DNA of 52,075 bases, from NCBI RefSeq assembly GCF_002960425.1, contig NZ_POIZ01000066.1:1-52075 (forward strand), written 5' to 3'. The position numbers and the translations under genes were made by a program. This stretch comes from Streptococcus suis (GTDB lineage Bacteria; Bacillota; Bacilli; Lactobacillales; Streptococcaceae). This document shows, in pieces, positions 26,378 through 35,073 of this stretch. Positions within the stretch are counted from its first letter, which is position 1. The number at the start of each line of letters is the position of its first letter. The notes beneath the pieces were generated by a model that was not told where the DNA came from, did not search any database, and was given only the letters and a program-made list of their open reading frames with translations.

Positions 26378-27187
26378 TTACTGAAAGGATTTAGTTCTGT
26401 ATTGGACAGGGCTAAGTCCTATTAGTTTAGTTTTGATTTGTTTGTTGTTGTAGTAAAAAATGTAAACTGTGATAGCTTGCTCAAGGTCATCAAGGGATTG
26501 ATAAGACTTCTCAAATCCATAAAACATTTCCGATTTGAGAATGCCAAAGAAGGACTCCATCATCCCATTATCTGGACTATTTCCCTTGCGAGACATGGAT
26601 GGACGAATGCCCTTGGTTTTCAAAAAGTGATGGTAAGACTGGTGCTGGTATTGCCAGCCTTGGTCACAGTGAAGAATGGTTCCGATGTATGAATCCGCTG
26701 GAAAAGCCTTCTCAAGCATGGTTTTAACTTGTTTCAAATCAGGTGACCGAGACAGGGTAAAATCAATAATCTCACTATTATAGCCATCAAGATCAGGCGA
26801 TAGATAGAGTTTCCCTTCAGGTAAGGCAAATTCCTTCACATCGGTATAACACTTCTCGTAAGGTTTAGAGCCTTCAAATTGACGTTTAATCAGATTATTA
26901 GCCTTCTTACCCACCTCACCTTTGTAAGAAGCATACTTGCGCTTACGACGAATGCGAGCCGCTAAGCCTAACTCTTTCATCAAGCGCTGCACCTTCTTGT
27001 GATTGATGATAAAGCCACGATTTCGTAATTCTAAATGAATCCGACGATAGCCGTAATTGCCCCTGTACTCATCATAAATAGATTGTATTTCATCCTTGAT
27101 AGATTTCTCCTTATCTGGATTAGCTAGTCGCTTCACTTGATAGTAATAGGTGGAACGTGGTAAATCAAGGATTTCAAGTAAAGTCAC
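26378..27187 (-). CDS. IS3-family transposase OrfB (DDE domain)
   Basis: A 269-residue integrase-core protein: HTH_21-like start (LPRSTYYYQVKRL), then the rve domain with YTDVKEF, HCDQGWQYQH and the ESFFGILKSE segment (the D, D and E positions). It is normally made as an OrfAB fusion by a -1 frameshift at the end of OrfA. Because OrfA is interrupted by stops here, an active OrfAB transposase is unlikely unless supplied by another copy. Confidence 0.88.
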   Translation of the reverse strand: MTLLEILDLPRSTYYYQVKRLANPDKEKSIKDEIQSIYDEYRGNYGYRRIHLELRNRGFIINHKKVQRLMKELGLAARIRRKRKYASYKGEVGKKANNLIKRQFEGSKPYEKCYTDVKEFALPEGKLYLSPDLDGYNSEIIDFTLSRSPDLKQVKTMLEKAFPADSYIGTILHCDQGWQYQHQSYHHFLKTKGIRPSMSRKGNSPDNGMMESFFGILKSEMFYGFEKSYQSLDDLEQAITVYIFYYNNKQIKTKLIGLSPVQYRTKSFQ

Positions 27188-27204
27188 TAGGGAAAACTGA
27201 TGCG

Positions 27205-27720
27205 TTAATGCTTGACTGATTTCTGTTGCTCTTTGCGCTTTGCTTCGTCCCTCAAGCGGTATTCTCTCAGCTTTTTTAGCACAGCATTCTCCGCTCTAAG
27301 ATATTCTAATTCCTTCTGAAGACGTTCAACTTCTGTCATCTCTTCCCAGGTTTTCTTATGTTTGCGCCCCATTTTACTCGGTCTCCACCTTTGTTTCTCA
27401 ACAATAGTATACCCGTATTTCTTGTATTGCGCTATCCAATTTGGAAGAGTGCCTTGATTTAGCAGTGCATAATCAAGAGAAACAGAGAGCTGGGACTGAC
27501 CATCAAGCAAGACTTTATCAATCATTTCCTGCTTTTACTCGGGTGAATAATACCGATTTTTACCCTTATCAACAATCTCAACACCATATCTATCCATGAG
27601 TTTAACCATGTACTTGAGATTGGAAGTACAGATTCCATATCGCTGACTTAACTGAGGCCATGATTCACCTCTCTATCTCAACTTGTATATACCTAGTTTA
27701 TCTTCATAACTTAATTTCAT
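27205..27720 (-). pseudogene. IS3-family OrfA with two in-frame stops
   Basis: The frame starts MKLSYEDKLGIYKLR at 27720, then TAG; it continues RGESWPQLSQRYGICTSNLK to YYSPE, then TAA; and continues [20 protein letters not shown] to the end at 27205. Intact IS861-like OrfA is one frame of about 170 codons with an N-terminal helix-turn-helix and a leucine zipper ([21 protein letters not shown]). Two nonsense mutations make this copy dead. Confidence 0.85.
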
Positions 27721-27727
27721 CAGAAAA

Positions 27728-27768
27728 GCACCCCAAAAGTTAGATACAAAATCTAACTTTTGGGGTGC
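27728..27768. repeat. Perfect 18-bp hairpin at the IS3 left (5') end
   Basis: GCACCCCAAAAGTTAGAT (27728-27745), five bases, then its exact complement (27751-27768). The right arm is part of the terminal inverted repeat, so an inverted copy of the terminal repeat sits just inside it. It could shield the transposase from outside transcription. Confidence 0.85.
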
Positions 27769-27840
27769 AGTTCATTTTGGGCTTTTTATTGTATTTTGAG
27801 ATTAACTAGCACCACGAGTAATATTTTATTTAAAATTAAA

Positions 27841-27859
27841 TTATGCATATTTTGCATAA
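27841..27859. promoter_or_regulatory. Candidate operator of the Cro/C1-type regulator
   Basis: TTATGCA, five bases, TGCATAA: a perfect 7-bp inverted repeat about 50 bases before the regulator gene. Self-binding is inferred from position. Confidence 0.5.
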
Positions 27860-27910
27860 ATTAGTTAATTTGATTATCGCTCACTTACAATATTAGTAAG
27901 AGGATTGATA

Positions 27911-28114
27911 ATGTATATTAGATTAAAGAATTTAAGAGAGGATAACGATTTATCTCAAAATCAGATTGCTATGTATCTTCACTGTTCACAATCGGCTTAT
28001 TCCAGAATAGAGAGTGGGAGACAGGATGTGCCTACTCTATATCTAAAGCAATTAGCGAGATTGTATGATGTAACTACAGATTATATTTTAGAAATGGAAA
28101 AATCTAATTATTAA
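27911..28114 (+). CDS. Small Cro/C1-type (XRE) helix-turn-helix regulator
   Basis: A 67-residue single-domain DNA-binding protein: LKNLREDNDLSQNQIAMYLH, then CSQSAYSRIESGRQDVPTLY, a full HTH_3 domain ending in the usual ARLYDVTTDYIL. Start ATG 27911 with AGAGGA upstream is preferred over the in-frame TTG at 27905. It sits between the insertion sequences and the recombinase operon, facing the latter, so it is a candidate regulator of ICE excision. A palindrome upstream may be its operator. Confidence 0.88.
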   Translation: MYIRLKNLREDNDLSQNQIAMYLHCSQSAYSRIESGRQDVPTLYLKQLARLYDVTTDYILEMEKSNY

Positions 28115-28127
28115 TAATCCTTTGTCC

Positions 28128-28380
28128 TTTGACAACTGAATAGACCAAGGTGGGACTTTCTTATTTGTTGAGCAGTTTAGTCTGGTTCGCCATGATATGA
28201 GCGACAATAATCAGCTATAAAATAGAATGGTACTCTATTTGCCAAGATACAAACTAAGGACAATGATACTTCTGCACGTTCAGGCTGCCAGCGATAAAGG
28301 ACAGCGGGTGAGATTCCCATGAATGACCTAACCAGTCGTTCCCACGGAGGTCATTATTTTAAATTTAAGGAATAATATAG
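28128..28380 (+). ncRNA. Candidate structured RNA leader upstream of the serine recombinase operon
   Basis: A 265-base gap with no gene but several stems: AATAGA/TCTATT at about 28221-28240, GGG/CCC around 28306-28320, and AATGACCT (28322-28329) pairing with AGGTCATT (28348-28355), followed by ATTTT. The region looks like a long 5' leader with a possible attenuator hairpin just before the small ORF at 28382. I cannot match it to a named RNA family. A 15-base motif, TAAAATAGAATGGTA, occurs here (28218) and again before the recombinase (28554). Confidence 0.45.
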
Positions 28381-28381
28381 T

Positions 28382-28522
28382 ATGACAAAAACAACAACAG
28401 AAAAGGAGACATCGCAGGTCGTCATTGAAGGCTATAAGGTAACTGTAAAAGTCACCGATAAGCCACTATGTCTAACGGATATTTTAGATGATTTACTTGG
28501 CAAAAAGTTAGAGAAAATATAA
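28382..28522 (+). CDS. Small protein preceding the recombinase operon (TnpW-like position)
   Basis: A 46-residue ORF (MTKTTTEKETSQVVIEGYKV) with two short beta strands and an acidic C-terminal helix. TTTAAGGAAT gives a modest ribosome site. Small ORFs of this size (for example TnpW) often precede large serine recombinases on mobile elements; similarity is by size and position, not by a firm motif. It could be a recombination directionality factor, which is speculation. Confidence 0.5.
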   Translation: MTKTTTEKETSQVVIEGYKVTVKVTDKPLCLTDILDDLLGKKLEKI

Positions 28523-28622
28523 ACTTTTAGCGGACAATTAACAGTAAATTATGTAAAATAGAATGGTAGAACTTTAATCCTTGATCGATCCGCACCTAAG
28601 AATATCGATTAAGGAGAAAACA

Positions 28623-30197
28623 ATGACACAAGCCTGTATTTATTTACGCCTATCACGAGATGATGGAGATAATATCGAAAGTAACTCCATTGTCAATCAG
28701 CGTTCACTTTTAAGAGACTACGCTGAAAAGCATGACCTTATCATTTTAGAAGAATTTGTAGATGATGGTATTAGTGGTTTAACCTTTAATCGTCCTGATT
28801 TCAACCGCATGATGACAATGGTTAATGAGAAAAGGATAGATACAATTATCGTCAAAGACTTATCTCGGTTTGGGCGAGACTATATTGAGACTGGGAAGTA
28901 TATTCAAAGGATTTTCCCTTCCATTGGTGTGAGGTTTATCTCGGTCAATGATCATTATGATAGCTTGACTGCGGATACAAATGAAACACACCTAGTTCTG
29001 CCGATTAAAAGTCTTATCAATGATAGCTACTGTCGGGATATTTCCATGAAAGTCCGTAGCACACAAAAGGCTAAGCGCCAGAACGGAGAATTTATAGGAG
29101 CATTTGCTCCTTACGGTTATTGCAAAGACGATAACGAGAGGAACCACCTAGTAGTGGATGAGAGTATTCGTCCTATCATTGAAAAAATCTTTAGGCTCAA
29201 GCTAGAGGGGTATTCTTCAAATAGGATTGCTACTTATCTTAATAAAGCTGGCATCGCAACCCCACTTCAACATAAGAAATCTTGTCAAGAAAATTTCAAG
29301 GGATTTTATGGTACCTCTAATCAGTGGAGTACCAAATTGGTTAATCGTATTCTGGTCAATAGAGTTTATACAGGGACTTTGGAGCAGGGAAAACATACGA
29401 AACTGAATTACAAATCGCAACAGTCTCTAAAGGTCAGTCCAGATGACTGGGTGCGGGTAGATAAAACACATGAAGGTATTGTATCTGAAAGCACCTTTGA
29501 GATTGCCAATCGCTTATTACTTAGAGATGTCAAGAATGGAAAAGGTCAGCCATCTTTGTTTGTAGGCTTACTCTTTTGTAAAGACTGTCAATCGCAGATG
29601 ATACAGCGAAAAGTCCGTTACAAGCAAACAGAGACTAATCAGTACATTTGTAGTACATACAACAAGGGACAAGGTTGTAGCCGTCACGCTATTAAGCACG
29701 ATAGTCTGCTGGAAGTCATTTCAACCTTGATAGCTCAACACCTAGAGTGGAAGTCCTATCTGATTGAACGTATCCCTGACTATCTGTCAGAAGAGTCATT
29801 TCTTGAAATTGACTTTACGCTACTAGTGACCGAACGCAAGAAGTATGAGCGATTACTTCACTCCCTGTATGTGGACCTAGATGATGGTCTTATCAATGAG
29901 TCGGAGTATCAGGAATTTCAGCGACATTATCGCCAAAAGCTGAAGCAGGTTGAAGAAACCATTGCTCTAAAAAAAGGATTAGCTCAGGAACTCTATCATA
30001 AGCTTCAAGATAGGGAAGCTTGGTTGAAGCAGTTAAGTGAGTTGAGAGAGACAGACTACTTAAACCGCTTGACATTGGTTTCTCTCTTAGATCGGATTGA
30101 TATTGGAGAAGACCATGAGATTACGCTAGTCATTCATGATATGAAAGAGTTGGATATGCTCCAACAGTTTTCACATCTGGAAACGGAGGTGGTTTGA
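28623..30197 (+). CDS. Large serine recombinase 1 of the ICE triplet
   Basis: ATG 28623 with AAGGAGAAA is preferred over an upstream TTG; 524 residues. The resolvase domain starts ACIYLRLSRDDGDNIESNSI, with the catalytic Ser in RLS and the conserved SRFGRD. The recombinase domain includes YGYCKDD and IFRLKLEGYS, then a zinc ribbon (LFCKDCQSQM to CSTYNKGQGCSRH), and ends in a coiled coil. The stop overlaps the ATG of the next recombinase gene by one base. Three such genes in tandem mediate integration and excision in some S. suis ICEs. Confidence 0.92.
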   Translation: MTQACIYLRLSRDDGDNIESNSIVNQRSLLRDYAEKHDLIILEEFVDDGISGLTFNRPDFNRMMTMVNEKRIDTIIVKDLSRFGRDYIETGKYIQRIFPSIGVRFISVNDHYDSLTADTNETHLVLPIKSLINDSYCRDISMKVRSTQKAKRQNGEFIGAFAPYGYCKDDNERNHLVVDESIRPIIEKIFRLKLEGYSSNRIATYLNKAGIATPLQHKKSCQENFKGFYGTSNQWSTKLVNRILVNRVYTGTLEQGKHTKLNYKSQQSLKVSPDDWVRVDKTHEGIVSESTFEIANRLLLRDVKNGKGQPSLFVGLLFCKDCQSQMIQRKVRYKQTETNQYICSTYNKGQGCSRHAIKHDSLLEVISTLIAQHLEWKSYLIERIPDYLSEESFLEIDFTLLVTERKKYERLLHSLYVDLDDGLINESEYQEFQRHYRQKLKQVEETIALKKGLAQELYHKLQDREAWLKQLSELRETDYLNRLTLVSLLDRIDIGEDHEITLVIHDMKELDMLQQFSHLETEVV

Positions 30198-31801
30198 TGG
30201 CTCGCACGAAGAACCGCTACTGTACAGAAGAAACAGATACCATTCAGGTTACAACTTATCGAACTGGTATTTACATTAGATTATCGAAGGAAAGAACAGA
30301 AACTTGGAGAAATAAATCACAGTCATTAGAGACTCAAGAAGGCTTAGCGAGAACATTCGCCAAAGCTAAGGGCTTAATGGTTGCCAAAACATATACTGAC
30401 TATGAGTATTCAGGCACGAAGTTTAATCGCCCTGCCTTTCAAGAAATGATGGGAGATGTCAAAAAGGGTCTTATCAATTGTATTCTGATTAGAGACTTAT
30501 CACGTCTAGGTAGGGATTATATTGAGATGGGGCGTCTTATTGATAAAGTTTTCCCTTTCTTGGGCGTTCGTTTCATCTCTATCAATGATAACCTTGATAC
30601 CCTTAACGGACTTGGAGAAAAGAAGTCGTTTGAGGTAGAAATTAAGAATTTAGTTAACGACCTTTATTCTAAAGAGATTTCAAAAAAATTGACATCCTAC
30701 AATATTCATCAAGCTAGTAAGGGTTATTATATCGGTACATCAGCGCCTTATGGTTATCAATTAGATAAACAGGAACAAGGAACACGATTAATTATTGATC
30801 ATCAAGTAAAGCCAGTTCTTGATACTATTTTTCGAAAAGCGATTGAAGGCCAATCAATGCCGAAAATAGCTGCATATTTGAATGAGCATAGAATTGCAGT
30901 ACCGCTGGCATATCGGGAAACTGGAGATCTCTATAGAATTGACTGTGATCATCGACTTTGGAAATCGGGCAATTTACTTCGCCTGGTTAAAATGCCAGTT
31001 TATCGTGGAGAATTGCTTCAGAGAACACGCAGTAAGAATTTGTTAGAGAGTCAGCCGATTCGTTATGAAAATGCTCATAAATCCTATATCAGTCAAGAGG
31101 ATTATAGCAGAATTCTACAACATTCAAGAAGCCGAAAATCGCAAAAACTTTCTACTAGGGAACGAACTCCGAATCGTTATAAGGGTTTGATTTATGCACA
31201 TGGAAAGTATACCCAGTTACCTAGATACTGTAAGCATTTTAAGAATGAAGATTATTATACATTTATGGATTATATCTATGATTCGGATCATGTAACAAAG
31301 CAGACCGTTTATATTAGTGAAAAGGCTTTAGATAGAATTATCTCGGAGTTCATTCAAGATGAACTGAATCGTTTAGGAGGAATAAAACAGCTAACATCAA
31401 GGTTGAGAACCAGAAAAGAGGATTGTATCAATACTTATCATAAGCAAGAAAGACAGCACCAACAAGCTATCATGCGCTTACGAGAAGAAATAAGTGATTT
31501 ATATGCTTCATATAGTTTGGTACGAACTGAAAAAACAGCCTATCTCACTCAAAAATCAGAGAAGGAAGCTCAAATAGGGATACTTTCACAGGAAATAAGA
31601 CATTGTGAGACGGCTATCGGGCAACTGGAAGAAGAACATCAGAAGCAGATAAATTGGATCAAATCGCTAACTCAATGCCAAGGAACAGATAGCCTAACCT
31701 CGGAACTATTACAGGCAATCATCGAACGCATCGAAGTTGGTGTGAATAAACAGGTGACGATTACGTTTCGCTGTCAGATAGGAGGTGTGGAGAATGTCTA
31801 A
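30197..31801 (+). CDS. Large serine recombinase 2 of the ICE triplet
   Basis: Start ATG 30197, with GGAGGT six bases upstream; 534 residues. The catalytic domain GIYIRLSKERTETWRNKSQS carries the serine in RLS, followed by IRDLSRLGRDYIE. The recombinase domain shows APYGYQ and a FRKAIEGQS helix. The zinc-ribbon region lacks clear CxxC pairs (CKHFKNEDYYTF), unlike recombinases 1 and 3. A long coiled coil precedes the end. Overlaps at both ends imply co-translation with its neighbours. Confidence 0.9.
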   Translation: MARTKNRYCTEETDTIQVTTYRTGIYIRLSKERTETWRNKSQSLETQEGLARTFAKAKGLMVAKTYTDYEYSGTKFNRPAFQEMMGDVKKGLINCILIRDLSRLGRDYIEMGRLIDKVFPFLGVRFISINDNLDTLNGLGEKKSFEVEIKNLVNDLYSKEISKKLTSYNIHQASKGYYIGTSAPYGYQLDKQEQGTRLIIDHQVKPVLDTIFRKAIEGQSMPKIAAYLNEHRIAVPLAYRETGDLYRIDCDHRLWKSGNLLRLVKMPVYRGELLQRTRSKNLLESQPIRYENAHKSYISQEDYSRILQHSRSRKSQKLSTRERTPNRYKGLIYAHGKYTQLPRYCKHFKNEDYYTFMDYIYDSDHVTKQTVYISEKALDRIISEFIQDELNRLGGIKQLTSRLRTRKEDCINTYHKQERQHQQAIMRLREEISDLYASYSLVRTEKTAYLTQKSEKEAQIGILSQEIRHCETAIGQLEEEHQKQINWIKSLTQCQGTDSLTSELLQAIIERIEVGVNKQVTITFRCQIGGVENV

Positions 31802-33230
31802 AGTGGCTTTATACCTTAGACTATCTGTCGATGAGGCTGGAACTGATGAAAGCAATTCCATTGTCAATCAAAGACATCTACTTCATCATTTTCTTGATAA
31901 TTCTTCTGACTTCCAAAACTTTCAGCGAGAAGAATTTGTGGACGATGGTTTCTCAGGGACAAGCGTCAATCGCCCAGCTTTTCAGCGGTTGATGACAAGA
32001 GTTAAGTCCGGCGAGATTCGTCATATTATTGTTAAAGACCTCTCACGATTTATGCGTGATTATCTGGAGTTAGGGAACTACTTGGAAAACATATTCCCCT
32101 TTTTAGGAGTGAGGTTCATTGCTCTAAATGACCAATATGATAGTCTTACTTCAGAGAATAATGGTGTTGAGATTGATGTCTCCTTTAAGAATTTACTTAA
32201 TGAATTTTATGCCAAGGATGTTTCTGAGAAAGTCAAAAGTGCTATGAATACTATGAAGCGTTCAGGCAAGAATATGAGTTGGTTACCACCGTTTGGCTAT
32301 CTCAAAGACCCTACAGATCGCTTTAAGATTATCATTGATGCGGCTGTAGCACCTATCGTGAGACAAATCTTCAGATTAAGTATTGAGGGACTGGGGGATA
32401 AAAAGATTGCATTACTCCTTAATGAGGAGAAGACCATTACTCCAGCTGAGAGGAAAATGCAAGTCAGTCAAGCCAAATATCAGAAGTCAATTATTTTAAC
32501 TGATGAGCAACAACGTAATATTTGGACCTCAAATACCGTCCGACAAATACTGAAAAACGAAGCTTATAAAGGCACTTACCTCTTTAACACGAGGACCTAT
32601 ATTAAGGGCAAGCATATTACACGCCCTCAATCAGAATGGGAGCGAATTGAAAATAACCATGAGGCTCTTGTTACTCCTGAAGAATTCGAGCAGGCACATC
32701 GAGCTCGACAGTCACGAAGAACTCATCAGTCTCAGCAGAAATCTCGTTCGACAGAAGATATTGTTTTACGTGGTTTTGTTTTCTGTGAACACTGCCAACA
32801 TCGTTTGTCTCTAATTAGAAATCATAATCAAGGCCATTATTTTTATTGTCGCTACTGTAAAAGTCAAGGGCATTCGATGCATTCTTGTAAAGTAGATAAG
32901 ATTGAGAAGGTTATTTTTGAGGATTTGAAGAATAAATCTCAAGAACCAAGAAAACTATTGAGAGTTAATCTACTCCATGACATAGAGAAGCTAAAGGAAA
33001 AGAAATTGGCCGCTTTCCAAGATTATAAGGAAAATCGTATCACTCGTGATGATTATATCGCTAAAAAGCAAGAGTTAGATGACAAAATAGTACATTTAGA
33101 GGAGAACTTACAAACGACTAAAGTAGCTGATAAATTTAGTGGCCAGACCTTATCAAGAGAAGTAATAGAAACTCATGTTGAGAAAGTCATCGTCGACTGT
33201 TTGGGCTTCTTTGAGGTTATCTATAAATAA
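31794..33230 (+). CDS. Large serine recombinase 3 of the ICE triplet
   Basis: Start ATG 31794, seven bases after GGAGGT and overlapping recombinase 2 by eight bases; 478 residues. Domains run resolvase (VALYLRLSVDEAGTDESNSI, catalytic Ser in RLS; KDLSRFMRDYLELG), recombinase (PPFGYLKDPT, FRLSIEGLGDKKIA), zinc ribbon (FCEHCQHRL to CRYC), C-terminal coiled coil. It is the last ICE gene; a terminator and the ICE/chromosome boundary follow within about 100 bases. Confidence 0.92.
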   Translation: MSKVALYLRLSVDEAGTDESNSIVNQRHLLHHFLDNSSDFQNFQREEFVDDGFSGTSVNRPAFQRLMTRVKSGEIRHIIVKDLSRFMRDYLELGNYLENIFPFLGVRFIALNDQYDSLTSENNGVEIDVSFKNLLNEFYAKDVSEKVKSAMNTMKRSGKNMSWLPPFGYLKDPTDRFKIIIDAAVAPIVRQIFRLSIEGLGDKKIALLLNEEKTITPAERKMQVSQAKYQKSIILTDEQQRNIWTSNTVRQILKNEAYKGTYLFNTRTYIKGKHITRPQSEWERIENNHEALVTPEEFEQAHRARQSRRTHQSQQKSRSTEDIVLRGFVFCEHCQHRLSLIRNHNQGHYFYCRYCKSQGHSMHSCKVDKIEKVIFEDLKNKSQEPRKLLRVNLLHDIEKLKEKKLAAFQDYKENRITRDDYIAKKQELDDKIVHLEENLQTTKVADKFSGQTLSREVIETHVEKVIVDCLGFFEVIYK

Positions 33231-33234
33231 CTTA

Positions 33235-33262
33235 AGAAGGGACTTGGTATTCAAGTCTCTTT
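33235..33262 (+). terminator. Terminator of the recombinase operon
   Basis: GGGACTTG, GTATT, CAAGTCTC with flanking AAGAA/TTTCTT. The right flank doubles as the -35 region of the outward promoter that follows. Confidence 0.7.
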
Positions 33263-33288
33263 CTTGCATTTAGAAAATGTGATATAAT
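33260..33288 (+). promoter_or_regulatory. Outward-facing promoter at the ICE right end
   Basis: TTTCTT at 33260-33265 and TATAAT at 33283-33288, 17 bases apart, with TG before the -10. It points out of the ICE into the NUDIX fragment and nagD operon, so the ICE may drive chromosomal genes. Confidence 0.6.
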
Positions 33289-33325
33289 CAATTGAAAAAT
33301 GAATAAAATTTTCGTCAATTCCTTG

Positions 33326-33346
33326 ACATAAGAGGGTTGGTGCGAT
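33326..33346. other. ICE right boundary (attachment site) in the NUDIX gene
   Basis: The NUDIX reading frame becomes open at GAG-GGT-TGG-TGC-GAT (33332), directly after an in-frame TAA that belongs to ICE-side DNA. The crossover must lie within or just before this stretch; the other half of the gene lies at the far end of the ICE, outside the window. The exact core dinucleotide cannot be set without the left end. Confidence 0.6.
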
Positions 33347-33664
33347 GTGGACCAGTCCGTCAAGGATAATGTTGTTAAGGAAGTCAAGGAAGAAGCGGGG
33401 CTGGATGTGGAGGCTCAGCGTGTGGTGGCAATTTTGGACAAGCACAAGAACAATCCTGCCAAGTCAGCCCACCGCGTGACCAAGGTCTTCATTCTATGTC
33501 GTCTCCTTGGCGGGGAGTTTCAGCCCAATTCGGAAACTCTTGCCAGTGGCTTTTTCAGTCTAGATGACTTACCACCGCTCTCACTTGCGAAAAATACAGC
33601 TGAGCAGTTAGCACTTTGCTTGGAAGCTAGTTGGTCTGAGCATTGGGAAACACGATTTGATTAA
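33332..33664 (+). pseudogene. NUDIX hydrolase (MutT/ADP-ribose pyrophosphatase-like), 5' end removed by ICE insertion
   Basis: The remaining 110 codons begin GWCDVDQS and contain the NUDIX box KEVKEEAGLD, whose Glu residues bind metal; the box usually starts with the Gly found at 33335. A LASGFFSLDDLPPLSLAKNT segment and a tail follow. The N-terminal strand and start are missing. An in-frame GTG at 33347 has no good ribosome site, so it is a pseudogene unless the ICE excises and restores it. The nagD gene follows nine bases after its stop. Confidence 0.82.
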
Positions 33665-33673
33665 GGAGGAAAA

Positions 33674-34447
33674 ATGACATATACAGGTTATTTGATTGAT
33701 TTGGATGGTACGATTTATGAAGGGAAAAAGCGGATTCCTGCTGGTGAGCGGTTTATTCATCGCTTGCAAGAACGTCAGATTCCCTATTTATTCGTGACCA
33801 ACAATACCACCCGCCGTCCTGAGATGGTGCAGGCTATGTTGGCTGAAAACTTTAACATTGAGACACCACTTGAAACCATCTATACAGCCAGTCTGGCGAC
33901 AGTAGATTATATGAATGATTTGGGCAAGGAAAAGACAGTCTATGTCATTGGAGAAGACGGGCTCAAGTCTGCCATTTTTGAGGCAGGTTATGTGGAAGAC
34001 ACGGAAAATCCAGCCTATGTTGTTGTCGGTTTGGATACTCAGTTGACCTATGAAAAACTGGCCATTGCCACCTTGGCTATTCAAAAGGGAGCGACCTTCA
34101 TCGGTACCAATCCTGATTTGAACATTCCGACTGAAAGAGGTCATCTGCCAGGAGCAGGCTCACTTATTGCGCTTTTGAAAGCTGCGACCCGTTTGGAGCC
34201 GACCTTTATCGGCAAGCCTGAAGCTATTATCATGGACAAGGCCCTGGAGATTTTAGGGACAGAACGCAGCCAAACGGTTATGGTGGGAGATAACTACCTG
34301 ACGGATATTCGTGCGGGGATTGACAATGGATTTCCAACTCTTTTAGTCCTGACTGGCTTCACCAAGCCAGAAGAAGTAGCAGACTTGCCCCTTGCTCCAA
34401 CCCATGTCCTCGATAGTTTAGATGAATGGAGTTTTGATGAGAACTAA
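33674..34447 (+). CDS. nagD: NagD-type HAD phosphatase
   Basis: A 257-residue HAD hydrolase with a C2 cap, of the TIGR01457 type. The nucleophile motif is DLDGTIYEG (about residues 9-17), then [15 protein letters not shown] with the conserved lysine, and [10 protein letters not shown] for metal binding. It likely dephosphorylates small phosphorylated metabolites; the physiological substrate is uncertain. AAGGAGG precedes ATG 33674. It overlaps the following membrane protein gene by 11 bases. Confidence 0.9.
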   Translation: MTYTGYLIDLDGTIYEGKKRIPAGERFIHRLQERQIPYLFVTNNTTRRPEMVQAMLAENFNIETPLETIYTASLATVDYMNDLGKEKTVYVIGEDGLKSAIFEAGYVEDTENPAYVVVGLDTQLTYEKLAIATLAIQKGATFIGTNPDLNIPTERGHLPGAGSLIALLKAATRLEPTFIGKPEAIIMDKALEILGTERSQTVMVGDNYLTDIRAGIDNGFPTLLVLTGFTKPEEVADLPLAPTHVLDSLDEWSFDEN

Positions 34448-35048
34448 GTTACAACTTGTTGGAACAGTATTTTTTACCCTGTCGTCAGCCGTTTTAGCAA
34501 CCATTTATCTTGCTTGGTTAATTTTTCCACTAGAAATTTCTTTCTTAGGCTTGGAAAATGTTGTCTACATGAAGGCGGCGGATATTTCCTATAACTTTAA
34601 TATCTTGATGAACTATCTGACCAATCCATTTGCAAGTGTTTTAGACATGCCAAATTTTTCATCTTCAGCTGATGGTCTGAAACATTTTGCGGATGTGAAA
34701 GGTCTCTTTCATCTGGCACAGCTTATTTTCCTGATTAGTTTGCCTGCTGTTTTCTATTTTTGGAAAGAAGTGGTGCGAAAAGGCTATGGCAAGCTCTATC
34801 GAACTGTTTTTATGTGGATGGCACTAGCTCCTTTACTTATTGCGCTGGTGGGGGTGCTGATTGGTTTTGATAGCTTCTTTGTCCTCTTCCACCATCTGCT
34901 CTTTCCTGGTGATTCAACCTGGCTCTTTGACCCGTTGAAAGATCCGGTCATTTATATACTTCCCCAGGAATTTTTCCTTCATTGCTTTATTCTTTTCTTT
35001 ATCCTCTATGAGTTGTTTTGTTTGATATGGTTGTGGAATACAAGATGA
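34437..35048 (+). CDS. TIGR01906-type integral membrane protein
   Basis: A 203-residue protein from ATG 34437 (an earlier in-frame ATG at 34422 lies inside nagD with no ribosome site). Four membrane segments are seen: [55 protein letters not shown] and [17 protein letters not shown]. It is the usual partner of nagD in streptococci. Function unknown. Confidence 0.82.
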   Translation: MRTKLQLVGTVFFTLSSAVLATIYLAWLIFPLEISFLGLENVVYMKAADISYNFNILMNYLTNPFASVLDMPNFSSSADGLKHFADVKGLFHLAQLIFLISLPAVFYFWKEVVRKGYGKLYRTVFMWMALAPLLIALVGVLIGFDSFFVLFHHLLFPGDSTWLFDPLKDPVIYILPQEFFLHCFILFFILYELFCLIWLWNTR

Positions 35049-35073
35049 AAAAACTTTTTCTTAATCAAAAAAA

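Larger units (their letters stand above)
26348..27774 (-). mobile_element. IS3-family (IS150-group) insertion sequence, IS861-like
   Basis: Ends match imperfectly as inverted repeats: TGTACTGACCCCTAAAAG at 26348 and, read inward from 27774, TGAACTGCACCCCAAAAG (18 of 23 positions agree over the longer repeat). TTT lies just outside both ends and could be the 3-bp target duplication. It is inserted in the promoter side of the IS982 element. Confidence 0.8.
25430..27819 (-). mobile_element. IS982-family insertion sequence, interrupted by an IS3-family element
   Basis: Terminal inverted repeats: ACTCATGGTGCTAGTTAAT at the left end and its complement with one change (ATTAACTAGCACCACGAGT) at 27801-27819. 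The 8-bp AATATTTT is duplicated at 25422-25429 and 27820-27827. Removing the IS3 insertion leaves about 960 bp, the size expected for IS982. Its transposase is broken, so it cannot move by itself. Confidence 0.88.

Noticed and set aside
28128..28380. Group II intron remnant as an explanation of the structured leader
   Set aside because: No domain V hairpin, no intron-like ends and no reverse transcriptase frame.
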